DNA from: an uncultured Psychrosphaera sp.
Lineage (GTDB): Bacteria; Pseudomonadota; Gammaproteobacteria; Enterobacterales; Alteromonadaceae
Assembly (NCBI RefSeq): GCF_947500655.1
Contig: NZ_CANMSK010000002.1
Location: forward strand, 124,001 to 188,000
Direction: 5' to 3'
Length of the DNA: 64,000 bases
The notes under the pieces are model-generated. The model was not told where the DNA came from. It did no database searches and saw only the letters and a list, made by a program, of their open reading frames with translations. A program made the translations under genes and the position numbers. This document shows positions 50,881 through 59,554 of the stretch, piece after piece. Each line of letters opens with the position of its first letter. Position 1 is the stretch's first letter.

Positions 50881-50949
50881 ATGAATTTAAACCTAGCTCT
50901 TCTAATTATTAACGTCGTCGTGATTATTTCACGTCGGGGTTTTTGTTGA
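50881..50949 (+). CDS. ilvL: ilv operon leader peptide
   Basis: A 22-codon frame, ATG to TGA, whose middle reads LALLIINVVVIIS: 13 of 22 codons are Leu, Ile or Val, the end products of the pathway. It overlaps an RNA structure and precedes a strong terminator. This is the standard layout of ribosome-mediated attenuation in ilvGMEDA operons of enterobacteria. The start has only a weak ribosome site. Shortage of charged branched-chain tRNAs would stall the ribosome on the Ile/Val run and permit read-through into ilvG. Confidence 0.88.
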   Translation: MNLNLALLIINVVVIISRRGFC

Positions 50950-50998
50950 GCTAAATTCAAAATGTTCAAAACCCCGGCTACCAAGTTCGGGGTTTTTT
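50921..50998 (+). promoter_or_regulatory. ilv attenuator (antiterminator and terminator)
   Basis: The terminator is AAAACCCCG (50968-50976) paired with CGGGG (50988-50992) followed by TTTTTT. A second CGGGGTTTTT at about 50935-50944, at the end of the leader peptide, can pair with the same AAAACCCCG to form the antiterminator. An upstream hairpin GTGA...TCAC overlaps the Val/Ile codons. Together they give the classic 1:2, 2:3, 3:4 alternatives. Confidence 0.85.
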
Positions 50999-51070
50999 GT
51001 TACTACGCCTGAACTTATAACCGGGTTAGACAATACCAAATTGGTATGCAAACTAACGGTTGGAATGACG

Positions 51071-52795
51071 ATGAAAATAGGCGCAGATTTAATTATAGAC
51101 ACCCTTTATAAGCAAGGGGCTACTGAGGTGTTTGGTTATCCAGGTGGAACCATAATGCCGGTCTATGATGCCCTATTCCGCAGCTACGAACGTAATGTCC
51201 CTATCAAACACTATTTATGCCGCCACGAACAAGGTGCAGGTTTTGCAGCTGTTGGTTTTGCCCGTTCAACAGGTAAAACTGGAGTATGTATTGCTACATC
51301 GGGTCCAGGTGCAACCAACTTAATTACTGCTTTAGCTGATGCTAAACTGGACTCAGTTCCAGTTGTTGCCATTACCGGTCAAGTGCCAAGACCACTTATG
51401 GGGACTAATGCGTTTCAAGAGGTGGATGTGTTTGGTTTGTCGTTAGCAAGTTGTAAACATAGTTTTCAGGTAATGGATCAGTCAGAGTTGGAAGACACAA
51501 TCAATCAAGCATTTCGTATTGCTAATGAAGGTCGACCAGGTCCAGTATTGATTGATATCCCTAAAGACGTACAAATGAATGCAGTTATTAAACAAACTCC
51601 ACTTAATTTGCCTACGCCGCAAGTACAACCTATCACGCTAGACCAAATTGAATTAGCCAAGTCATTAATTTTAAATGCCAAAAAACCTATTTTTTATATA
51701 GGTGGTGGTGTAGATATGGCAAAAGTATCTAGACAGTTAAATGCGTTGTTATCACACACACAATTACCCGCAGTTACTACGTTAAAAGGTATAGGCGCTA
51801 TAAAATCTAGCTACCCACACTTTATGGGAATGTTAGGCATGCACGGCAATGGTGCTGCTAATTTAGCGGTACAAGAATGTGACTTATTAATTGCTTTGGG
51901 TGCGCGTTTTGATGACCGAGTTACTGGTAAGTTATCTACCTTTGCCGCCAAAGCAAAAGTGCTGCATATAGATGTAGATAACTCAGAACTAAATAAATTA
52001 CGCCAAGTTGAGTTAGCGATTACTTGCGGATTAGAAGCAGCATTACCAGCTTTAGAGCAACAGTTCTCATTAATAGACTCTAATGATCAACAGCAATGGC
52101 AGTCATGGCGTGATGAATGTGCTGAATTAAAACAGCAACATCAATGGCAATACGACTGTCCCGCTCAAGGTATTTATGCACCTGCTTTATTAAATGAGTT
52201 ATCGAATGTAATGCCAAGTTCTACCGTGATCACTTGTGATGTGGGTCAACATCAAATGTGGGTAGCACAACACATGACGTTTGATAGCTCAAAAAATCAT
52301 TTAAGCTCTGGCGGTGCTGGTACTATGGGATTTGGCTTACCTGTTGCAGTTGGGGCCAAAGTAGCACGACCAAACGATCAAGTTATCGCCGTTTGTGGTG
52401 ATGGCTCAATTATGATGAATATCCAAGAGCTAGGTACTATCAAACGTTTTAACTTAGGTGTTAAAATTTTACTTATAGACAATGCCAAACTAGGTATGGT
52501 GAAGCAGTGGCAAGAACTGTTTTTTGATAAACGTTTAAGTGAAACGGATTTATCTGACAATCCAGATTTTGTGAAATTAGCGTCTGCGTTTGATATACCG
52601 GGTAAAATGATCTGTAAGAAAAGTGAAGTTGAACAAGCAATAAAAGAATTTGTTGAGTTTGATGGGGCGTTTATCTTGCATGTTAAAATTGATGCACAAG
52701 ACAATGTATGGCCTTTAGTACCTCCAGGTGCAGCTAATCAAGATATGATCGGCAATGGATCAGCAGATAATCAACCAACAGAAAATGTGGGCTAG
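51071..52795 (+). CDS. ilvG: Acetolactate synthase II large (catalytic) subunit
   Basis: A ThDP enzyme making acetolactate and acetohydroxybutyrate. It has the N-terminal FGYPGGTIMPVYDAL, catalytic Glu in CRHEQGAGFAAVGFARS, and the ThDP motif GDGSIMMNIQELGTIKRF with DN. ATG at 51071 (MKIGADLI) is chosen because GGA lies 6 nt upstream and it matches family N-termini; other in-frame starts reach 51041. It is the first structural gene after the attenuator; the frame is intact, unlike in E. coli K-12. Confidence 0.96.
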   Translation: MKIGADLIIDTLYKQGATEVFGYPGGTIMPVYDALFRSYERNVPIKHYLCRHEQGAGFAAVGFARSTGKTGVCIATSGPGATNLITALADAKLDSVPVVAITGQVPRPLMGTNAFQEVDVFGLSLASCKHSFQVMDQSELEDTINQAFRIANEGRPGPVLIDIPKDVQMNAVIKQTPLNLPTPQVQPITLDQIELAKSLILNAKKPIFYIGGGVDMAKVSRQLNALLSHTQLPAVTTLKGIGAIKSSYPHFMGMLGMHGNGAANLAVQECDLLIALGARFDDRVTGKLSTFAAKAKVLHIDVDNSELNKLRQVELAITCGLEAALPALEQQFSLIDSNDQQQWQSWRDECAELKQQHQWQYDCPAQGIYAPALLNELSNVMPSSTVITCDVGQHQMWVAQHMTFDSSKNHLSSGGAGTMGFGLPVAVGAKVARPNDQVIAVCGDGSIMMNIQELGTIKRFNLGVKILLIDNAKLGMVKQWQELFFDKRLSETDLSDNPDFVKLASAFDIPGKMICKKSEVEQAIKEFVEFDGAFILHVKIDAQDNVWPLVPPGAANQDMIGNGSADNQPTENVG

Positions 52796-52804
52796 GAACT
52801 AATT

Positions 52805-53152
52805 ATGAGCAATAACAATCACAACGAAACACCAATAGCCCATTTATCGTTGATCTGTACGAGCAACTCAATTTTATTGGAACGTCTATTACAAACTATT
52901 CGTTATCGTGGTTTTCAAGTGTTAAACATGAATTCAAATGATTTAGAAAATGGCGAAACAGAAGTTAATTTTTTAGTTAAAGGTCAAGCTAAGCTGACAA
53001 CACTGAAAAAAAGCTTAGAAACAATAATTGATGTTCAACAGTGTTATTTGACCGACGAAAAAGAAAAATTAGCAAAGTTATTAGAAATGGGCTTATCGAG
53101 CATAAATAGCTCTTTTATCAATAATGCACCACAACAAGCAGCTAATTACTAA
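52805..53152 (+). CDS. ilvM: Acetolactate synthase II small (regulatory) subunit
   Basis: A 115-residue protein with one ACT domain: HLSLICTSNSILLERLLQTIRYRGFQVLNMN matches the IlvM pattern (ARFNPETLERVLRVVRHRGF). It is longer than E. coli IlvM (87 residues) because of an N-terminal polar lead and a C-terminal KLAKLLEMGLSSINSSF tail. It lies 9 bp after ilvG and should bind it. Confidence 0.9.
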   Translation: MSNNNHNETPIAHLSLICTSNSILLERLLQTIRYRGFQVLNMNSNDLENGETEVNFLVKGQAKLTTLKKSLETIIDVQQCYLTDEKEKLAKLLEMGLSSINSSFINNAPQQAANY

Positions 53153-53230
53153 ATAAAGATATCAGAGGTTTTTTATGCCTTTGAAATTCGACTATTATAA
53201 CGAATATAAAATAGAGTAAGGAATTTTAGG

Positions 53231-55084
53231 ATGCCAAAGTTACGCTCAGCAACGTCTACGCAAGGTCGAAATATGGCAGGAGCTCGCGCTTTATGGCGAG
53301 CAACTGGAATGACAGACGGTGATTTTGGTAAACCTATTATTGCAGTAGTTAACTCATTTACTCAGTTTGTTCCGGGTCATGTGCATTTAAAAGATATGGG
53401 TCAGTTAGTGGCTGGTGCCATTGAAGATGCTGGCGGTGTAGCAAAAGAATTTAATACGATTGCGGTAGATGATGGTATTGCCATGGGACACAGCGGTATG
53501 CTTTATAGCTTACCGTCGCGTGACTTAATTGCGGACTCAGTTGAATACATGGTTAATGCGCATTGTGCCGATGCCATGGTGTGTATTTCAAACTGTGACA
53601 AAATTACTCCGGGCATGTTAATGGCAGCGATGCGCTTAAATATTCCGGTTATTTTTGTCTCAGGTGGCCCAATGGAAGCCGGTAAAACCAAGCTTTCTGA
53701 TCAAATTATCAAACTAGATTTAGTTGATGCCATGATCCAAGGCGCCGACCCAAAAGTATCAAACGAACAATCAGACCAAGTAGAACGCTCTGCTTGCCCA
53801 ACGTGTGGTTCTTGTTCAGGCATGTTCACTGCAAACTCAATGAACTGTTTAGCAGAAGCGTTAGGTTTAGCGCTTCCGGGCAACGGTTCTATGTTGGCAA
53901 CGCATGCTGACCGCGAACAGTTATTCTTAAAAGCGGGCAAGCAAATTGTTGAGTTAACTAAACGTTATTATCAAGACAACGACGAGTCTGCCCTGCCGCG
54001 TAATATTGCTAACAAAGATTCGTTTTCCAATGCCATGTGTTTAGATATTGCTATGGGTGGGTCAACTAATACCATCTTACATTTATTAGCAACTGCACAA
54101 GAAGCAGACATAGATTACACCATGGAAGATATGGATAAGTTATCTCGCATAGTCCCGCAGTTATGTAAAGTTGCGCCGTCAACGCCAAAATATCATATGG
54201 AAGATGTTCACCGTGCTGGTGGTGTTATTGCTATTTTGGGTGAGCTATCACGTGCTGGTTTACTTAAAACCGACGTGCCAAATGTATTAGGTACAACTTT
54301 GGCAGACGTGATTTCCAAATACGATATAAAAGTAACAGACGACGAAGACGTTAAAAAATTCTACCGCGCAGGCCCTGCTGGTATTCGTACCACCAAAGCC
54401 TTTAGTCAAGATTGCCGTTGGGATACATTGGATGATGACCGTGAAAATGGCTGCATTCGTAGTATTGAACATGCCTTTTCAACGGAAGGTGGCTTAGCCG
54501 TTCTTGCTGGTAATATTGCTGTTGATGGTTGTGTGGTTAAAACCGCAGGTGTGTCTGATGATAACTTAGTATTTACCGGCCCTGCTCATGTATTTGAAAG
54601 TCAAGATGCTGCAGTTGCAGGGATCTTAGATGGTAAAGTTGTAGCTGGTGAAGTGGTTGTTATCCGTTACGAAGGTCCTAAAGGTGGCCCGGGGATGCAA
54701 GAAATGCTATACCCAACAACTTACTTAAAATCTATGGGATTAGGCAAAGCATGTGCGTTATTGACTGATGGTCGTTTCTCCGGTGGAACATCTGGTTTAT
54801 CAATTGGTCACGTATCTCCAGAAGCGGGAAGTGGCGGTACTATTGCCTTAGTAGAGCAAGGCGACATTATCCATATTGATATCCCTACTCGTGAAATTAC
54901 ATTACAAGTACCTGAAGCTGAACTTGAAACTCGCCGTAAAGCGATGGAAGCTAAAGGCAAAGACGCTTGGAAACCAGTTAATCGTGTTCGTCCAATTAGT
55001 TACGCCCTTAAAAACTATGCAATGTTAGCCACCAGTGCTGACAAAGGCGCAGTGCGTAATCGTGAGTTATTAGATAACTTTTAA
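53231..55084 (+). CDS. ilvD: Dihydroxy-acid dehydratase
   Basis: An Fe-S dehydratase producing 2-oxo acids for Val and Ile. The 617-residue protein shows cluster Cys in [10 protein letters not shown] and [19 protein letters not shown], and the C-terminal [20 protein letters not shown]. It follows ilvM by 78 bp with no ilvE between. A hairpin with T-run lies after it (55140-55171), before ilvA. Confidence 0.97.
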   Translation: MPKLRSATSTQGRNMAGARALWRATGMTDGDFGKPIIAVVNSFTQFVPGHVHLKDMGQLVAGAIEDAGGVAKEFNTIAVDDGIAMGHSGMLYSLPSRDLIADSVEYMVNAHCADAMVCISNCDKITPGMLMAAMRLNIPVIFVSGGPMEAGKTKLSDQIIKLDLVDAMIQGADPKVSNEQSDQVERSACPTCGSCSGMFTANSMNCLAEALGLALPGNGSMLATHADREQLFLKAGKQIVELTKRYYQDNDESALPRNIANKDSFSNAMCLDIAMGGSTNTILHLLATAQEADIDYTMEDMDKLSRIVPQLCKVAPSTPKYHMEDVHRAGGVIAILGELSRAGLLKTDVPNVLGTTLADVISKYDIKVTDDEDVKKFYRAGPAGIRTTKAFSQDCRWDTLDDDRENGCIRSIEHAFSTEGGLAVLAGNIAVDGCVVKTAGVSDDNLVFTGPAHVFESQDAAVAGILDGKVVAGEVVVIRYEGPKGGPGMQEMLYPTTYLKSMGLGKACALLTDGRFSGGTSGLSIGHVSPEAGSGGTIALVEQGDIIHIDIPTREITLQVPEAELETRRKAMEAKGKDAWKPVNRVRPISYALKNYAMLATSADKGAVRNRELLDNF

Positions 55085-55139
55085 TAACTGCGAAAAGGGT
55101 TAACAGATCCTAGTTATTAGCATAGATATATAATGTATT

Positions 55140-55171
55140 ACTTGAGTTCATAGTATGGACTCAAGTTTTTT
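55140..55171 (+). terminator. Intra-operon terminator between ilvD and ilvA
   Basis: ACTTGAGT (55140-55147) and ACTCAAGT (55159-55166) form a stem that extends to 12 bp with one G-T pair around the loop, followed by TTTTT. It starts 56 bp after the ilvD stop and ends 25 bp before ilvA. It could lower ilvA expression relative to ilvD. Confidence 0.7.
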
Positions 55172-55195
55172 ATAACGTAGATAAAAGAGAAAACT

Positions 55196-56746
55196 ATGTC
55201 ACCAGCAGACCAACTAAATAAACTGAAAGTAGCACAGGGATTTGTTCACGATATTTTGTTGGCTCCAATTTATGACATAGCAATTCAAACTAATGTAGAT
55301 AGATTAAAGAGCTTGTCAGAACGATTACAAAACGACGTTTTTGTAAAACGTGAAGACGAACAGCCTGTGCATTCATTTAAATTACGCGGAGCCTATAACA
55401 AACTCGCTAATTTATCTAAAACACAATTAAGTTGTGGTGTGGTTGCAGCTTCTGCTGGAAATCACGCTCAAGGCTTAGGCCTGTCAGCAAAAACATTAGG
55501 GGTAAACGCAACTATTGTGATGCCAGAAACCACGCCAGATATAAAAGTAAATGCAGTACGTGGTCATGGTGCTAATGTGGTGTTAGTGGGCAAGAGCTTT
55601 GATGAAGCAAATAAATTTGCTCTTAACTTAGCCGCTGAAAAGTCCATGACTTATATCCATCCTTTTGATGATAAAGACGTTATTGTAGGGCAAGGCACAG
55701 TTGCTAAAGAGTTATTACAGCAAGTTAGAGACCTAGATGTTGTTTTTATTCCTGTTGGCGGTGGCGGTTTACTCGCGGGAATGGCTGTTTACATTAAACA
55801 GTTAAAACCAAGCATTAAAGTCATTGGTGTTGAGCCAGAAGGTGCTGCATGTTTAAAAGCTGCATTAGAAGCTGGCGAGCCAGTAGATTTAGCTCAAGTA
55901 GACTTATTCGCTGACGGTGTTGCGGTAAAACGCATTGGTAAACATACCTTTGAACTAGCACAACAATATTGTGATGAAGTGGTTACGGTAAATTCAGATG
56001 AAATATGTGCCGCAATAAAAGACTTATTTGATGATGTGCGCGCAGTTGCAGAGCCGGCTGGTGCATTAAGTTTGGCTGGATTAAAAAAATACGTAAAACA
56101 AAACGGTATTACAGGTAAACGTCTTTCTTGCATATTATCTGGTGCTAACCTTAATTTTGACAAGTTACGTTATGTAGCGGAAAGAACTGAACTGGGCGAG
56201 AAAAAAGAAGCGGTTATTGCTGTTACTATTCCAGAAAGACAAGGCGCATTTATTGAGTTTTGTGACGTGATTGGCGGTAAAGCCATTACGGAGTTTAATT
56301 ATCGTTTTCAAGACAAAAGCCAAGCACAAATATATGTTGGCGTTAAGTTAACTAACGGCCAGCAAGAGCTAGATGAAATGATAAACCAGCTAACTAAAGC
56401 AGACTATCAAGTAGTTAACTTATCGGACAATGAACTAGCAAAACTACACGTACGTCATATGGTTGGTGGCAAACCAGTAGAGCCAGTTAATGAACGTATT
56501 TTTAGTTTTGAATTTCCAGAGTATCCAGGGGCACTTTCCAAGTTTTTAAACACGTTAGGGCAAAACTGGAACATCACATTATTCCATTACCGTAATCACG
56601 GCGCCGCATTTGGTCAAGTACTAGCCGCGTTTGAAACCACAAAAGCAGACGATGAAAAACTGCAACAACACTTAGACGAGCTAGGCTTTAACTGGAAAGA
56701 TGAAACTGAAAACCCAAGCTTTAAGCTATTTTTACAGAGTAGTTAG
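55196..56746 (+). CDS. ilvA: Threonine ammonia-lyase, biosynthetic
   Basis: Deaminates threonine to 2-oxobutanoate, the first step to isoleucine. PLP lysine lies in HSFKLRGAYNKLANL and the PLP phosphate loop is PVGGGGLLAGMA. Two ACT-like regulatory domains follow from about residue 340 (IPERQGAFIEFCDVIG and FPEYPGALSKFLNTLG), giving feedback inhibition by isoleucine. At 516 residues it has the long biosynthetic form. Last gene of the ilv cluster. Confidence 0.97.
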   Translation: MSPADQLNKLKVAQGFVHDILLAPIYDIAIQTNVDRLKSLSERLQNDVFVKREDEQPVHSFKLRGAYNKLANLSKTQLSCGVVAASAGNHAQGLGLSAKTLGVNATIVMPETTPDIKVNAVRGHGANVVLVGKSFDEANKFALNLAAEKSMTYIHPFDDKDVIVGQGTVAKELLQQVRDLDVVFIPVGGGGLLAGMAVYIKQLKPSIKVIGVEPEGAACLKAALEAGEPVDLAQVDLFADGVAVKRIGKHTFELAQQYCDEVVTVNSDEICAAIKDLFDDVRAVAEPAGALSLAGLKKYVKQNGITGKRLSCILSGANLNFDKLRYVAERTELGEKKEAVIAVTIPERQGAFIEFCDVIGGKAITEFNYRFQDKSQAQIYVGVKLTNGQQELDEMINQLTKADYQVVNLSDNELAKLHVRHMVGGKPVEPVNERIFSFEFPEYPGALSKFLNTLGQNWNITLFHYRNHGAAFGQVLAAFETTKADDEKLQQHLDELGFNWKDETENPSFKLFLQSS

Positions 56747-56773
56747 TGGTTACTTATTGCTAGTTATATTATT

Positions 56774-56807
56774 AAAAGGTCAGTGAGTTTTTCACTGACC
56801 TTTTTTT
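56774..56807 (+). terminator. Rho-independent terminator of the ilv operon
   Basis: AAAAGGTCAGTGA (56774-56786) and TCACTGACCTTTT (56792-56804) form a near-13-bp stem with a short loop, followed by T7. It ends the ilvGMDA transcript 28 bp after ilvA. Confidence 0.92.
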
Positions 56808-56814
56808 GCTTTGA

Positions 56815-56991
56815 AATGACTAAAAATTTAATTACAGTGGCCCTAAAGTGAAATCAATAGCTCTGACCCCATTGGTTACGTCTGAGGTTAAAGCAAATTG
56901 TCAACATGGTGCAGGTGGAGCATGCCAAGTCGTAACATTTGAGAAGGATAAATTAGACGAAGTCGGTAAGGGTAAATTGGGAGGTGAATAA
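56815..56991 (+). pseudogene. Possible 3' fragment of a polymorphic toxin gene
   Basis: After TAA the frame is open to TAA at 56989-56991 and ends TFEKDKLDEVGKGKLGGE, with SEVKANCQHGAGGACQVVTF before it. There is no start codon with a ribosome site and the fragment is under 60 codons. A short C-terminal piece directly in front of a small acidic protein gene is the arrangement of an Rhs/CDI-type toxin tip with its immunity gene. The left part of the frame overlaps an 11-bp motif repeated inversely downstream, so the join may be a rearrangement point. The toxin family cannot be named. Confidence 0.4.
56864..56874 (+). repeat. 11-bp inverted repeat, left copy
   Basis: TGACCCCATTG is the exact complement of 57478-57488. 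The pair encloses the toxin fragment and the immunity-like gene. It may mark ends of a degraded element or be chance. Confidence 0.35.
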
Positions 56992-56993
56992 CT

Positions 56994-57371
56994 ATGAGTC
57001 AAAGTCCATCAGATGAAGATTTGGGAGCGGTTTATCAGTACAGAGACTTACTATTGATTAGTTGGCCGGAAATCGAAGAAAAAGTGTCTATTAATATACA
57101 AGATAGTGAAAATGACTTTAAATATATCAAAGAAATATTTGTTGTTTTTTTAGAATTTAGTGCAAAAAAACTTAGCAGAAAGGATATTGTTTGGAGTAGC
57201 ACTAGTTGGTTGTTTCATACATTAATTGAAGAAAAAACATCTATCTTTGAAGAGGTAGATATGGAGCAATATTACAAGTTAATTAATTTATTTAGACATA
57301 ATGAAAGTACAATTTTTGAACATCTTTATGCAGAAGATATGGATAAAATTGATGAGATTCTAAAAAAATAA
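56994..57371 (+). CDS. Small acidic protein, possible orphan immunity protein
   Basis: A 125-residue soluble protein, rich in Glu/Asp and aromatic residues (EDLGAVYQYRDLLLISWPEIEE and TSIFEEVDMEQYYKLINLF), with no TM or signal peptide. It has a strong ribosome site, GGGAGGTGA at 56979-56987, inside the preceding fragment, so the two genes were translationally coupled. Size, acidity and position after a truncated toxin-like end suggest an immunity protein, but no family is recognised. The neighbourhood is gene-poor accessory DNA. Confidence 0.6.
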   Translation: MSQSPSDEDLGAVYQYRDLLLISWPEIEEKVSINIQDSENDFKYIKEIFVVFLEFSAKKLSRKDIVWSSTSWLFHTLIEEKTSIFEEVDMEQYYKLINLFRHNESTIFEHLYAEDMDKIDEILKK

Positions 57372-57477
57372 AGTGAACTAAAAGAGACACGCACTTCAAT
57401 TTGACAGTTTTTTGAAGACCAGATTCAATTGATTCAATTTAGAATGGGTGTCCATCTAATACTATCTGAATTAGAAG

Positions 57478-57488
57478 CAATGGGGTCA
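57478..57488 (-). repeat. 11-bp inverted repeat, right copy
   Basis: CAATGGGGTCA, the exact complement of 56864-56874. Confidence 0.35.
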
Positions 57489-57901
57489 CTCATTAGTTCT
57501 TCCAAAAACTACTTGTACCTATCGCTACCAATTGGTACAGTGCGGCCCGTTAAATAAATAAGTATAAATCGTGAACAGAATTGGATATACCGATGGAAAG
57601 TTGAATGACTTAAATTAATCGTTCTTAATCATTGATTTCTGCTTTAAAATCATAAGCTTAAATGTTGTTTTGGAGGTAAGCGATATCGCTCGGTATGACA
57701 CGTTTAGAGCGGAGTTACTATTCGGATGAGTCAAAAATATAATCCCGCCGTGGTACGTCCAGCTTTATTCTCTTTCTAACATATTGCAGTTATACCAAAG
57801 TTCTATTATGATGCCGCTTGATATTATTCCAAAATAGGCTAGGTGACTTTATATTATAAAAATTTGCATCCATTTTTTATACTAAGAACTTAGTACAAAA
57901 A

Positions 57902-57928
57902 AGCTTTAACTACTAAAGAGTTAAAGCT
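57902..57928 (-). terminator. Terminator-like hairpin
   Basis: AGCTTTAACT and AGTTAAAGCT form a perfect 10-bp stem with a 7-nt loop. The A-run on the left gives a T-tract only on the minus strand, yet no minus-strand gene precedes it. It may be a leftover of an element. Confidence 0.45.
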
Positions 57929-58102
57929 GGTTATAAATAATGTGGGTGTGTTTTTAAAAAATAGTTAACTAGTTCCTACTAATCAATTGTCAGGTTCCAT
58001 AATATTGATGATTACAAGTTAGAACGGCTTGAAAAATATTAATGGACTAAAAGGTAATGAAAGAAATAAAAACTTAGATTTTATATCACTTCATTTTATC
58101 GT

Positions 58103-58130
58103 ATGACAAGTTTCTATTAGATTGTATAAA
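58103..58130 (+). promoter_or_regulatory. Candidate promoter of the four-gene stator-like operon
   Basis: ATGACA (58103-58108), a 16-bp spacer, TATAAA (58125-58130): five of six matches to each sigma-70 hexamer, 39 bp before the first start codon. A ribosome site AGGAAG is at about 58153-58158. Confidence 0.55.
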
Positions 58131-58168
58131 AAATTGAAACAAGAATTAAACTTAGGAAGATTGTAGTA

Positions 58169-59554
58169 ATGACAGATAAGTATTCAATGGCTGATTTTAA
58201 GCTTAAAACGATTAATGAATTGGATCAAATTCAGAGGATTTCTTCTGCAGCTAAACAAGCTGCAATGGAGGAGAAGCCTAATAGTGACTCAATGAATTTG
58301 GATGAAACTGAAAGAAATATTATCTCTTATTGTGAAGGCGAAGTACAACAAGCTAATGACCTTGTTTATGATAAGTTCTCAGTTTTCAAAAGAATGATGA
58401 CGAAAGCGACTAAAGCCATTTCAAGTATTCAAACTATAAAATCAATACCTGAAGTTTTTAGAAGTGAGTATCAATACAATATTCGTAAGAACTCGAGTGA
58501 AGCAAAAATCATTCAAGGTGAGTTTAATCTTGCAAAGAAAGATTTGTATAATTTTAAAACTGAACACAATTTAATTAGACAAGAACAGTCTTCAACTAAA
58601 CCCCTACTTAACTGGGCTCTTGTAATTGCCATTGTTTTCGCTGAATCAATTTTAAATGCTAGTTTCTTTGCTAAAGGTAGCGATTTAGGTTTATTAGGTG
58701 GAGTTATACAAGCTTTCGTTATTGTAATGATTAATGTGTTAGTAGCCAATTTAGTTGTGCTTCTAATTAGAAGGCGAAATATTACCAGTTTAAGTAGCGT
58801 CAAGAAGACGGGTTATACTTTTATAACTGGAGCCATGGTTTTTACAACTATATGTTTTCACTTTCTCGTTGGACATTATAGAGATGCTTTAAGAATAGAT
58901 TTTGACAACGCTTATGCTTTCTCTGTTTTAAATTTTAGTTCAAGTCCTTTTGCTTTGATTGATTTTGAGTCATACATACTTGTTTTTATGGGGCTTTTAT
59001 TTTTCGCTCTATTAATAATTGATTTGTATAAGATAAAAGACCCATACCCAGGATATAGCGAAATTAGTAAAAAGTATTACAAAATAAAAGATGAATTTGA
59101 TTCTTTAAATATGATTTTGCTTGACGATGAAAATGCCATGTTAAGTGATATGAATAAAAAAATAGAGATGATAAAACTAGAAGCTACTGATACGTATGAA
59201 GAGATACAAGATATTCATATCGTAATGCAAAAATTAGAAAACAAATATAATGGCTATTTAAATTCAATGCAAAGTCTAGCAGTGGCTGCTATACGACGTT
59301 ATAGATCAATGAATAGTGATATGCGAACAACTCCAAGTCCTGAGTATTTTGAGCATGACATAGAATTTAATCCAGTGCGTATAGAATTTGAATATGCTGA
59401 TAACAAAGAAAAAACAGCTTTATTGGAATCTGCGATTGAAAACTTGCCAGTATATGAACGTGAAGCAAAAGATAATCTTAATAAAGTTGTGCAAGAGCTA
59501 AAAGATTCTGCTGAATTATTAGGTAACGATACTGATGAAAGTGAGAACATATAG
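58169..59554 (+). CDS. Protein A: four-TM membrane protein with coiled-coil ends, unknown
   Basis: I do not recognise the family. The 461-residue protein has a cytoplasmic-type helical N-terminal region (1-145), four predicted TM segments in two pairs (about 147-166, 174-200; 215-235, 268-287) and a long helical C-terminal region (295-450) that looks coiled-coil (DSLNMILLDDENAMLSDMNK). A small acidic residue sits in TM1 (FAESILNASFF) and the second TM ends in RRRN, fitting positive-inside loops. It starts an operon: protein B begins on the base after its stop (TAG-ATG). Its place beside an ExbB/MotA-like subunit suggests a scaffold or regulator of the complex; that is inference. Confidence 0.7.
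   Translation: MTDKYSMADFKLKTINELDQIQRISSAAKQAAMEEKPNSDSMNLDETERNIISYCEGEVQQANDLVYDKFSVFKRMMTKATKAISSIQTIKSIPEVFRSEYQYNIRKNSSEAKIIQGEFNLAKKDLYNFKTEHNLIRQEQSSTKPLLNWALVIAIVFAESILNASFFAKGSDLGLLGGVIQAFVIVMINVLVANLVVLLIRRRNITSLSSVKKTGYTFITGAMVFTTICFHFLVGHYRDALRIDFDNAYAFSVLNFSSSPFALIDFESYILVFMGLLFFALLIIDLYKIKDPYPGYSEISKKYYKIKDEFDSLNMILLDDENAMLSDMNKKIEMIKLEATDTYEEIQDIHIVMQKLENKYNGYLNSMQSLAVAAIRRYRSMNSDMRTTPSPEYFEHDIEFNPVRIEFEYADNKEKTALLESAIENLPVYEREAKDNLNKVVQELKDSAELLGNDTDESENI

Larger units (their letters stand above)
57372..58168. other. Gene-poor accessory intergenic region (797 bp)
   Basis: No gene is supported on either strand. It begins with an AATGGGTGTCC motif (about 57443) and the right copy of an 11-bp inverted repeat (57478-57488). 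The middle has no recognisable coding relic. A 10-bp perfect hairpin lies at 57902-57928. The last 70 bp contain a promoter for the next operon. The composition suggests decayed mobile DNA. Confidence 0.5.

Noticed and set aside
57719..57779. Tiny plus-strand frame with a ribosome-like site (starts MSQKYNPAVV)
   Set aside because: Only 17 codons, with no similarity or context to support expression.
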